Shown in pieces: positions 32,342 through 40,229 of a stretch of DNA of 40,229 bases. This DNA comes from Deltaproteobacteria bacterium CG11_big_fil_rev_8_21_14_0_20_49_13 (GTDB lineage: Bacteria; UBA10199; GCA-002796325; 1-14-0-20-49-13). The notes under the pieces are model-generated. The model was not told the DNA's origin, did not search any database, and was given only the letters and a program-made list of their open reading frames with translations. The stretch covers positions 1 to 40,229 of the forward strand of contig PCWZ01000086.1 in NCBI GenBank assembly GCA_002796305.1. Direction: 5' to 3'. The first letter of the stretch is position 1; the number at the start of each line of letters is the position of its first letter. Made by a program: the position numbers and the translations under genes.

Positions 32342-35152
32342 TTACAGAACCTCTTTTAAGTACATTCCCGTATATGACCTTTGGTTCCGTGTCAACTCTT
32401 CGGGGGTGCCTTCCGCTATTATTTCACCTCCGGCGTTGCCCCCTTCCGGACCCAAGTCTATTACCCAGTCGGCGAACTTTATAACTTCAAGGTTGTGTTC
32501 GATGACAACTATTGTGTTCCCCGACTCGCCGAGCGTTTTTAGCACATCGAGGAGCTTTTGTATATCGGCAAAGTGAAGGCCGGTGGTCGGTTCGTCCATT
32601 ATGTAGAGCGTTCGGCCGGTAGCGCGCTTGGACAGCTCGCGTGAAAGCTTTATCCTCTGCGCCTCACCGCCGGAAAGGGTCGTGGCCGATTGGCCCAGCG
32701 CAATGTATCCAAGCCCCACATCAAAAAGAGTCTGCAATTTGTTCCGTATAAGGGGAATGTTCTCGAAGAACTTATATGCCTGCTCGATGGTCATGTCGAG
32801 GATCTCGGCGATATTCGCCCCTTTATATCTTACCTCCAGAGTTTCACGGTTAAAGCGCCTGCCTTCACACTCTTCGCATGTGACGTAGACGTCGGGCAGG
32901 AACTGCATCTCTATCTGCAAGAGGCCGTCGCCTTCGCATGTCTCGCACCTTCCGCCTGCCACGTTGAAAGAGAATCTTCCCGGCTTATAACCTCGGGATT
33001 TTGATTCGGTAAGATTTGCAAAGAGGTCGCGAATATATGTAAAGACGCCGGTGTAGGTCGCGGGGTTCGAGCGGGGCGTCCTGCCGATGGGCGACTGATC
33101 TATATTTATTACCTTGTCGATATTATCGACCCCCCTCATTCCTCTCATCTTTCCCGCGGTTATCTTTGAACGATATATGCGTTGAGCAAGGCCGTTAAAA
33201 AGGGTTTCGTTAACAAGCGTTGATTTGCCGGAACCGGAGACCCCGGTGATGCAAGTAAAAAGTCCCAGAGGTATCTTTACATCTATGTTCTTAAGATTGT
33301 GTTCGCTGGCGCCGATCATCTCAAGGAATTTTTCTTTTGGGGCCTTTCTTTTCTTTGGTACCGGAATAGACTTTCTGCCGGTCAAATAAGCGCCTGTCAG
33401 GGACCTTGGGTTCTCCAAGATTTCTTTTGGCGAACCCTGCGCGATGATCTCGCCCCCATGGATGCCGGCGCCGGGACCCATGTCTATTATATTGTCGGCG
33501 GCAAGCATCGTATCGCGGTCGTGCTCTACAACAAGTACCGTATTGCCGAGATCACGAAGGGATTTTAACGTCTCCAAAAGCCTGTGATTGTCCCTCTGGT
33601 GGAGTCCGATGGACGGTTCGTCCAGCACGTAAAGAACTCCGGTAAGGGCGCTTCCAACCTGCGTTGCAAGGCGTATTCTCTGGCCTTCTCCGCCGGAGAG
33701 GGTCGCCGAGGCCCTATCGAGGGTCAAATATCCTATCCCGACATCGTGAAGGAAGTTAAGCCTCGCCTTTATCTCTTTAATGATACGGTTGGCGATGCCT
33801 AGTTCTTTTTTAGTGAAGCTTATACTATTAACTATCTCAATCAGCCCGTCTACCGACATTTTTGTGATATCGTTTATGGTGTTTTCGTGTATCTTTATAT
33901 GAAGCGCCTCTTTTTTGAGTCTTGCCCCCTTGCAGGTGGGGCATGGCTGAATGTTCATGAAACGCTCAAGTTCGTCCCTTATATAATCCGAAGCGGTTTC
34001 TTTGAACTTTCGCTCCATGCTCGGCAGAACACCTTCGAACGGGGCGGAATAGCTCTGTTTGTGGCCGTGATGGTCGAGCTTAAAGCGTATCTCTTTGTCA
34101 TCGGAGCCGTAGAGGAGGACATCCTGCACCTTTTCGGAAAGCTTCTTCCATGGCGTGTAGATGTCGAACTTATAATGGCTGGAGAGGTTCTGGTATATCT
34201 GGATATAGTAAGTGGAGGTCTTGGTCTGCCATGGCGCGATAGCCCCCTCACGAAGCGACAAATTCTTGTTGGGCACGACAAGGTCGGGATCGAAATACAT
34301 CTTTGTGCCAAGGCCTGTGCATTCTTCGCAGGCGCCTATGGGGTTGTTGAACGAGAACATCTGCGGCGTTATTTCCGGATAGCTGATACCGCATTCGACG
34401 CACGCGGACTTGGAGCTCAATAGAATGGTATCGCCGCCGTGCTCTATTTTGATTATTCCGCCGCCATATTTCAGCGTCGTCTCCAGCGAGTCCGGAAGCC
34501 TGTTCCCCATCCCGGGCTTTATCACGAGCCTGTCGACGAAGAGGTCTATGTCGTGCTTTTTCTTTTTGTCGAGTTTGATATCCTCTGCGAGCTCTTTTAT
34601 CTCACCGTCGATCCGCGCCCTCACAAAGCCGGCCTTGCGTAGCGCGGTGAGTTCTTTTGTGTATTCACCTTTGCGGTTCCTTGCGATCGGGGCAAGGATA
34701 GATATCTTAGCCCCTTGCGGCAACTCCATTATTTGGTCCGCCATCTGTGTTACGGTCTGCGACGATATTATTTTACCGCATTTGTAGCAGTAGGGGATGC
34801 CTATCCTTGCAAAGATGAGCCTTAGATAGTCATATATCTCAGTAACGGTTCCGACGGTCGAGCGCGGGTTCCTGCTCGTTGTCCTTTGTTCTATGGAGAT
34901 GGCGGGCGATAATCCGTCTATCGAATCTACGTCAGGTTTGTCCATCTGTTCCAGGAACTGCCGAGCGTAGGCCGAGAGAGACTCCACGTAGCGGCGTTGC
35001 CCCTCAGCGTAGATGGTGTCAAATGCGAGCGTCGACTTGCCGGACCCCGAAAGACCTGTAACGACCACCAGTTTGTTGCGCGGGATGGTGACGTCGATAT
35101 TCTTTAGATTATGTTCACGGGCGCCCCTAACTATGATGTCTGTTTGCGGCAT
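32342..35152 (-). CDS. uvrA: excinuclease ABC subunit UvrA
   Basis: DNA-damage sensor ATPase of nucleotide excision repair; the dimer scans DNA and loads UvrB. It has 936 residues, full length. The first ATP site is GLSGSGKST (33-41), with its signature [15 protein letters not shown] and Walker [12 protein letters not shown]. The second site is GVSGSGKST, with [13 protein letters not shown] and [11 protein letters not shown]. Zinc-binding Cys pairs are visible at CVECG...CEECTGLG in the first half and at CETCEGDG...CEECEGRRF in the second. The start is at 35152 ([19 protein letters not shown]). One small deviation from the usual is Gly instead of Ala in the first signature (SGGEGQ). It is followed by the apbE-like gene. 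Confidence 0.98.
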   Translation of the reverse strand: MPQTDIIVRGAREHNLKNIDVTIPRNKLVVVTGLSGSGKSTLAFDTIYAEGQRRYVESLSAYARQFLEQMDKPDVDSIDGLSPAISIEQRTTSRNPRSTVGTVTEIYDYLRLIFARIGIPYCYKCGKIISSQTVTQMADQIMELPQGAKISILAPIARNRKGEYTKELTALRKAGFVRARIDGEIKELAEDIKLDKKKKHDIDLFVDRLVIKPGMGNRLPDSLETTLKYGGGIIKIEHGGDTILLSSKSACVECGISYPEITPQMFSFNNPIGACEECTGLGTKMYFDPDLVVPNKNLSLREGAIAPWQTKTSTYYIQIYQNLSSHYKFDIYTPWKKLSEKVQDVLLYGSDDKEIRFKLDHHGHKQSYSAPFEGVLPSMERKFKETASDYIRDELERFMNIQPCPTCKGARLKKEALHIKIHENTINDITKMSVDGLIEIVNSISFTKKELGIANRIIKEIKARLNFLHDVGIGYLTLDRASATLSGGEGQRIRLATQVGSALTGVLYVLDEPSIGLHQRDNHRLLETLKSLRDLGNTVLVVEHDRDTMLAADNIIDMGPGAGIHGGEIIAQGSPKEILENPRSLTGAYLTGRKSIPVPKKRKAPKEKFLEMIGASEHNLKNIDVKIPLGLFTCITGVSGSGKSTLVNETLFNGLAQRIYRSKITAGKMRGMRGVDNIDKVINIDQSPIGRTPRSNPATYTGVFTYIRDLFANLTESKSRGYKPGRFSFNVAGGRCETCEGDGLLQIEMQFLPDVYVTCEECEGRRFNRETLEVRYKGANIAEILDMTIEQAYKFFENIPLIRNKLQTLFDVGLGYIALGQSATTLSGGEAQRIKLSRELSKRATGRTLYIMDEPTTGLHFADIQKLLDVLKTLGESGNTIVVIEHNLEVIKFADWVIDLGPEGGNAGGEIIAEGTPEELTRNQRSYTGMYLKEVL

Positions 35153-35167
35153 AAATAAAAGTCTTCT

Positions 35168-35197
35168 ATTATGTACGGCATTTTTCTTAATTTACAA
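35168..35197 (-). promoter_or_regulatory. putative uvrA promoter
   Basis: On the minus strand, TTGTAA (35192-35197), an 18-base spacer and CATAAT (35168-35173) lie about 15 bp before the uvrA start codon. The leader would be very short. Confidence 0.35.
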
Positions 35198-35259
35198 CTG
35201 ATTTTTAATTGCTGATTTTTTTGCTATAGTCCGCCACATGGAAAAAAGGGGGGTCGGAA

Positions 35260-35397
35260 ATGATAGATACCATAATGAAAAGACGCAGTATCAGGAAATA
35301 TACCGATCAAAAGGTGACCGATGAGCAGATAGGGATGCTCCTCGACGCCGCAATGGCGGCACGGCTTAGCCTTGCTGTCGGGATCATGGGTTTCTAA
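35260..35397 (+). pseudogene. nitroreductase-family N-terminal stub (45 codons)
   Basis: A good ribosome site (GGGGGG nine bases upstream) and ATG start a frame reading MIDTIMKRRSIRKYTDQKVT, then DEQIGMLLDAAMAA. This is the FMN-binding N-terminus of nitroreductase-like proteins. Where P-S-A-x-N-x-Q-P-W should follow, the sequence changes to RLSLAVGIMGF and stops. The rest of the gene is absent, so this is a deletion remnant that kept its expression signals. Confidence 0.75.
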
Positions 35398-35453
35398 AAA
35401 CAAACCAGTTTATTGTTGAAATGATGTTCTTTGTGAGTGTATAGGTTCGCCAT

Positions 35454-35771
35454 ATGTCAATAATTGGCGAATCGTTAAAGCTTGCAGGGCTTATCAATTA
35501 TCAGAAAGGCTCCATTGTCTCCAAGACCATAATAGACAAAAAGGTCGGTTGCGTAACTCTCTTTGCATTCGACAAGGGCCAGAGGCTAAGCACACACACG
35601 GCTCCGTTTGACGCGATGATATTCGTCCCGGATGGAGAAGCGGAAGTTGTTATCGCAGGTAAATCAAATATGGTCGGTACCGGCGACATGATCATCATGC
35701 CGGCCGGCAGGCCCCATTCGGTCGAGGCCAAAAAGCGCTTCAAGATGCTCCTTATAATGATAAGGGCCTAA
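35454..35771 (+). CDS. small cupin-domain protein
   Basis: Single-domain cupin of 105 residues. The beta-barrel motifs are visible: motif 1 around GQRLSTHTAPFDAMIFVPDGE (about 46-66), and motif 2 GTGDMIIMPAGRPHSVEA (about 79-96), with His51 or nearby, Glu66 and His92 as possible metal ligands. Such small cupins are often of unknown substrate (dioxygenases, sugar isomerases, binding proteins). No partner gene is evident; the nitroreductase stub lies just upstream. There is no clear ribosome site, so the ATG at 35454 is accepted from domain length. A hairpin terminator at 35829 follows. Confidence 0.85.
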   Translation: MSIIGESLKLAGLINYQKGSIVSKTIIDKKVGCVTLFAFDKGQRLSTHTAPFDAMIFVPDGEAEVVIAGKSNMVGTGDMIIMPAGRPHSVEAKKRFKMLLIMIRA

Positions 35772-35828
35772 CGCTCGTTTCCCCATGAAAACGGGTGGAG
35801 AAAGGCCTTTCCAACTTGTCGTGGACCG

Positions 35829-35891
35829 AAAACGGGTCACCCATTAGCTCGTCTCAAGTCTTGCGTTTGGCGTTTTTGACCCGTTTTTTCG
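35829..35891 (+). terminator. hairpin with T-run after the cupin gene
   Basis: AAAACGGGTC (35829-35838) pairs perfectly with GACCCGTTTT (35878-35887), which runs on into further T. The 39-base loop is long for an intrinsic terminator. Confidence 0.45.
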
Positions 35892-35900
35892 TTTATTTAC

Positions 35901-36062
35901 TTATTTCAAAATATACTTTGTGGCCCTTGCCATGCCAATGACAACCAGTTTTTCCCATTCGACTAGCTGTTTCAGATCGCGCGTGGCCATTCTGGCAGAA
36001 ATACCGAATCGCTTGGCATATTGTGCGGCCGTAATATGAGACACCAAAAATATGGGGGCTGG
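35901..36062 (-). pseudogene. winged-helix (HTH) C-terminal remnant, in frame behind ettA
   Basis: The minus-strand frame directly after the ettA stop codon stays open for 53 codons and encodes HITAAQYAKRFGISARMATR, then DLKQLVEWEKLVVIG and a basic end. This is the DeoR/Fic-type winged helix (I-T-x-x-Q-Y-A-x-x-x-G-I-S-x-R-T-A-x-R-D-L-x-x-L). A TTG at 36047 is the only plausible start. It lacks the rest of its parent protein (a Fic-domain protein or a transcription regulator). It shares ettA's reading frame, separated only by a TAG. Confidence 0.6.
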
Positions 36063-37760
<1,698 letters not shown>

Positions 37761-37855
37761 ATGGCGGGCTCTCTTAGAGGAGTGGCCGGATAAATGCAAC
37801 GGTAAATTTTTGCGTCTTCCCGAGGGACTTGTCATATTGGACAATATGTAATGTT

Positions 37856-37990
37856 CGAGACTGTTGAAAAAGTATCAATTTAGGTGTCATTGTGGGTCCA
37901 AAGGGCGAAACAATCCAGCGCTAAACAGCTGATTTCACGAGATTGCTTCGCCGGCAACGCCTCCTCGCAATGACTTTTTCAACAGGCTCG
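37856..37990. repeat. 135-bp REP-like inverted pair
   Basis: 18-bp ends, CGAGACTGTTGAAAAAGT (37856-37873) and its near-complement at 37973-37990, match at 17 of 18. Inside each end is a degenerate copy of the common GTCATTGCGAGGAG...GCGAAGCAATC repeat, in opposite orientations. The arrangement is a BIME-like hairpin. The same GTCATTGCGAGGAG word begins again at 40210. Confidence 0.7.
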
Positions 37991-37994
37991 TAAT

Positions 37995-38046
37995 CCCGCG
38001 CATAATATGGTGGCGTGGTGGCGTATATTATGTTACAAAACGCGGG
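37995..38046. repeat. bulged hairpin with a tandem octamer in the loop
   Basis: CCCGCG-CATAATAT (37995-38008) pairs with ATATTATG (38025-38032) and, after an 8-base bulge, CGCGGG (38041-38046). The loop holds two copies of GGTGGCGT. It lies in the spacer between ettA and the response-regulator stub, which otherwise shows no gene. Confidence 0.5.
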
Positions 38047-38127
38047 CGAAAGAGGGGGCTTTGAAGGGGCGCAGTTCAAGAACCTTTCAAGGGAAAGAAG
38101 GTTGCTGATCAGTAAATAGAAGCTGGG

Positions 38128-38211
38128 GGCCGATGACTATGTAACCAAACCCTTCGACCTTGAGTTCATAAAAAACGTCGTGGCGAATGCGATAAAAGAA
38201 AATAACAAATG
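38128..38211 (+). pseudogene. response-regulator receiver-domain C-terminal stub
   Basis: The frame encodes KLGADDYVTKPFDLEFIKNV, then VANAIKENNK and stop. This is the end of a CheY-like receiver domain with its conserved Lys-Pro. An in-frame TAG lies just before it, and the upstream sequence to about 38030 does not resemble a receiver domain. Its stop overlaps the kinase start (ATGA), so an intact regulator-kinase operon once stood here and most of the regulator was deleted. Confidence 0.75.
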
Positions 38212-40182
38212 AAAGCCAAAAAAACAGCAGTCTCGAAATATATCCTCTCCGAGATCTTGAGCGAGATGGGGCATATGGTCCTTGGTTCGAAGAGGCTGGA
38301 CCATTTCCTCAAATACTGCGTCTTGGCCGTTCCGGAGGTACTCAAATGCGACTTTGTGGCGATATCGCTCAATAGGCTTGATACTGTCCATGTAGGCGTT
38401 GGCGTAAGAAGGTCCGGATTGCGTCTTAAAGATGACTTTCAGAAGAATGTGAAGAAAAAGATCGAAAGGCATCTGAAAAGGCCGGTGATCTGGACCGAGG
38501 CCCAGCTTATCACCCTCGAAGAGAAGGGAGTGACAAAGGTGAGCGCCAAAGCCAAGGTGGTGTCGTTCCATCTGCATCCGCTGACCGTGTGGGGAGAGAG
38601 GATAGGGAGCATTTCGGTGGGCGCTGTCTCAAAAGACGCGTTCGCAAAGTATCATCTGAACATGCTCGAGTCCTTTGCGGAACAGGTTGCTTTGGGCCTT
38701 CAGAGCTTTCTCGACAGGAACGTGATAAAAGAACAGTCCTCAAAACTTGAGGCGGACAAGAAAAGGTTCGAGACCATTATCGGGGGAATGAAAGAAGGCC
38801 TTATACTTCTCGACAAGGATGGAATGGCCATCGCTGTCAATAGCGCGGCCTCCGCCCTTATGGATTCTAAGATAGACGAAGGCGCAGATGCCAGGGACTT
38901 CTCTATCAAAGAGCTTCAATCCGATCTGGAAAAGAAACAGGCCTTTGAAAAGGTCGTCTTTTTGAGCTCTCCGGCAAAGTCCACGATACACGTGAGAGCG
39001 ACCCCCATCTTCGATCCATCTAACCAATATCAGGGAATGGCCGTTATCCTTATAGATGTTACGAGAGATCGCGAGATAGATAAGATGAAGTCCGATTTTG
39101 TGAGCGCCGTGAGCCACGAGCTTAGGACCCCTCTCGCGTCCATCAGGGAGGCCATTGCCCTTGTCTTTGACGGCGTGGCAGGAGATCTGACCGAGAAACA
39201 GAAGAAGTGCCTTGAGATCGCCTTAAGGAACTCGGACCGTCTGACAAGGCTTATAAACGATCTATTGAACCTTTCAAAGATAGAGTCCGGAAAGATAGAG
39301 ATGAAGCGCACCTCCGTTTCCCTCGAGCAGGTGGTCGGGAATGTCATCTCCACCTTTGAACCTCAGGCGCAAAAGGCAAAGGCCGCGCTTAAGACCGACC
39401 TTGATAAGGACCTTCCTCATGTATTTGCCGATCCAGATCAGCTGACGCAGGTCCTCACCAATCTTATAGGCAACTCCATGAAGTTCACGCCTGAGGGGGG
39501 GGAGGTTCGTGTTGCGGCATGTGACATGCGATATGCGCAAGCGTCAGAGCTCATGACTCATGACGCACAACTCATGACGGACAGATGCTTCGTAGAAATT
39601 TCCGTGACCGACACCGGTCCCGGTATTTCAGAGGCCGATCAGAAGCTCCTCTTCCAGAAGTTCAGCCAGCTCGATACGGGTCTCACAAGAAAGCCGGGCG
39701 GTACGGGGCTGGGCCTTGTCATCTCAAAGGAGATAGTTGAAAAGCATGGCGGTCGAATATGGATAGAATCGGAGGTGGGGAAGGGAACGAGCTTTAAGTT
39801 CACCCTTCCGGTGTTCAGGATTGAAATGGTCTATCTGGACATCATTTCCCAGCAGATAAACAGGGTGAAGATGGTGCACGGTCATTTTTATCTGGTCGTA
39901 GCCAAGCCTCTTTCACCGGAGAGCGATAAAAAGGCCCATTCCGCAGAGCTCAGCCGTATCGAATCAGGGCTTAAAGATGTATTTGGCGAAAAGGCGGTCG
40001 TCTTCAAATATGGCTCCAGATTAGTGATAGCCGTACTTGACAGCGATCTTAGGAACACTGAACCCTTTATGGACGCGCTTGATAAGAAGAAAGAGGAAGG
40101 GTTCCAAGTGGAGATCATCTCCTATCCACAAGATGGCATAACATCGGAAGAACTTATGGAAAGGGTGCTCGCCAGATATTGA
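38209..40182 (+). CDS. GAF/PAS sensor histidine kinase with degenerate GGDEF-like tail
   Basis: Soluble sensor kinase of 657 residues. Order: a GAF-like domain (about 15-170), a short coiled coil, a PAS domain (about 183-290), HisKA with His303 in SHELRTP, then HATPase_c with N-box LTNLIGNSMKFTPEGG (416-431), TDTGPGI (467-473) and GGTGLGLVISKEI (498-509). Inside the ATPase domain, between strands GGEVRVA and FVEISVTDTG, an extra 24 residues (437-460, Met/Asp/Ala-rich) are coded by a heptamer array. After residue 535 comes a ~120-residue tail whose end (EIISYPQDGITSEELMERVL) matches the last helix-turn of GGDEF domains, while the G-G-D-E-F position reads KYGSRLVIAV. It is probably a non-enzymatic regulatory domain. 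The kinase looks complete, but its response regulator upstream is a stub. Confidence 0.9.
   Translation: MKAKKTAVSKYILSEILSEMGHMVLGSKRLDHFLKYCVLAVPEVLKCDFVAISLNRLDTVHVGVGVRRSGLRLKDDFQKNVKKKIERHLKRPVIWTEAQLITLEEKGVTKVSAKAKVVSFHLHPLTVWGERIGSISVGAVSKDAFAKYHLNMLESFAEQVALGLQSFLDRNVIKEQSSKLEADKKRFETIIGGMKEGLILLDKDGMAIAVNSAASALMDSKIDEGADARDFSIKELQSDLEKKQAFEKVVFLSSPAKSTIHVRATPIFDPSNQYQGMAVILIDVTRDREIDKMKSDFVSAVSHELRTPLASIREAIALVFDGVAGDLTEKQKKCLEIALRNSDRLTRLINDLLNLSKIESGKIEMKRTSVSLEQVVGNVISTFEPQAQKAKAALKTDLDKDLPHVFADPDQLTQVLTNLIGNSMKFTPEGGEVRVAACDMRYAQASELMTHDAQLMTDRCFVEISVTDTGPGISEADQKLLFQKFSQLDTGLTRKPGGTGLGLVISKEIVEKHGGRIWIESEVGKGTSFKFTLPVFRIEMVYLDIISQQINRVKMVHGHFYLVVAKPLSPESDKKAHSAELSRIESGLKDVFGEKAVVFKYGSRLVIAVLDSDLRNTEPFMDALDKKKEEGFQVEIISYPQDGITSEELMERVLARY
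39514..39583 (+). repeat. ten-unit heptamer array inside the kinase ATPase domain
   Basis: Ten degenerate 7-bp units run in phase, starting gcggcat, gtgacat, gcgatat and ending actcatg, acggaca; actcatg occurs twice and gctcatg once. It encodes the insertion at residues ~437-460. Confidence 0.75.
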
Positions 40183-40206
40183 AGGGCACCTCTATAAACC
40201 CATTGT

Positions 40207-40229
40207 TATGTCATTGCGAGGAGCGTCCA
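40207..40229 (+). repeat. start of a REP-like repeat cut by the window end
   Basis: TGTCATTGCGAGGAGCGTCC matches the inner part of the 37856-37990 element and the common TCATTGCGAGGAGCG intergenic repeat. It lies about 25 bp after the kinase stop. Confidence 0.55.

Noticed and set aside
38030-38127. Coding part of the response regulator upstream of its stub
   Set aside because: The frame is open from an ATG at 38030 but does not resemble a receiver domain, and it ends in TAG just before the stub.

Overview
The window looks like a chromosomal segment of an uncultured, mid-GC Gram-negative (diderm) bacterium. The diderm call rests on several lipoproteins and exported proteins, a TolC-type outer-membrane channel, an MlaC-type periplasmic lipid carrier and an MltG. 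The mix of a VWA lipoprotein, very large secreted proteins of unknown function, tandem M30-like metalloprotease lipoproteins and many two-component kinases is typical of deltaproteobacterial-grade lineages. That placement is inference; there is no rRNA or tRNA here to test it.

Layout. 1-4.4 kb: a small hypothetical gene, a VWA lipoprotein with six C-terminal beta-repeats (minus), and a membrane GAF histidine kinase (plus). 4.4-9.97 kb: a decayed accessory island. It holds a structure-rich non-coding stretch, an IS110-family element with a candidate bridge RNA just upstream of its transposase, a B12-binding radical-SAM gene cut off at the IS110 edge, a membrane dipeptidase of the same operon, a complete IS1182-type element with ~40-bp terminal inverted repeats, and a RayT/DnaA-like gene remnant. 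9.97-15.4 kb: a plus-strand run of tolC-like, mlaC-like, a phosphodiesterase/alkaline-phosphatase-fold enzyme, ndk with a clear terminator, and an AI-2E-family permease. 15.4-20.3 kb (minus): an Na+/alanine symporter and two tandem paralogous M30-like lipoprotein proteases. 20.3-29.8 kb: a gene-free stretch with an orphan promoter-hairpin, then divergent genes for a 1044-aa secreted protein and for a 1218-aa lipoprotein plus a 569-aa barrel-like partner. 29.8-37.8 kb: housekeeping genes ruvX-mltG (plus) and uvrA-apbE-like and ettA (minus), with a nitroreductase stub, a cupin and an HTH stub between them. 37.8-40.2 kb: a REP-like inverted repeat, a response-regulator stub and a GAF/PAS histidine kinase with a degenerate GGDEF-like tail.

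The most unusual signal is a class of degenerate 7-bp (once 8-bp) tandem repeat arrays. They lie between genes next to the protease paralogues, at the AI-2E permease start and in the divergent 24.1-kb spacer. They also lie inside coding sequence at three places: they encode the hydrophobic signal-peptide core of the MlaC-like protein and of the 1218-aa lipoprotein, and a 24-residue insertion in the ATPase domain of the last kinase. Seven is not a multiple of three, so a change of one copy would shift the frame. The window is also rich in other small dispersed elements: a 70-bp sequence placed just 3' of two genes, a MITE-like 200-bp element with a related solo end, and REP-like hairpins.

Working together: uvrA, ruvX, ettA, ndk and mltG are ordinary housekeeping functions. 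The tolC/mlaC/phosphodiesterase trio looks like an envelope lipid or efflux operon. The large secreted proteins and M30-like proteases form a surface-exposed accessory layer whose role cannot be read from sequence.
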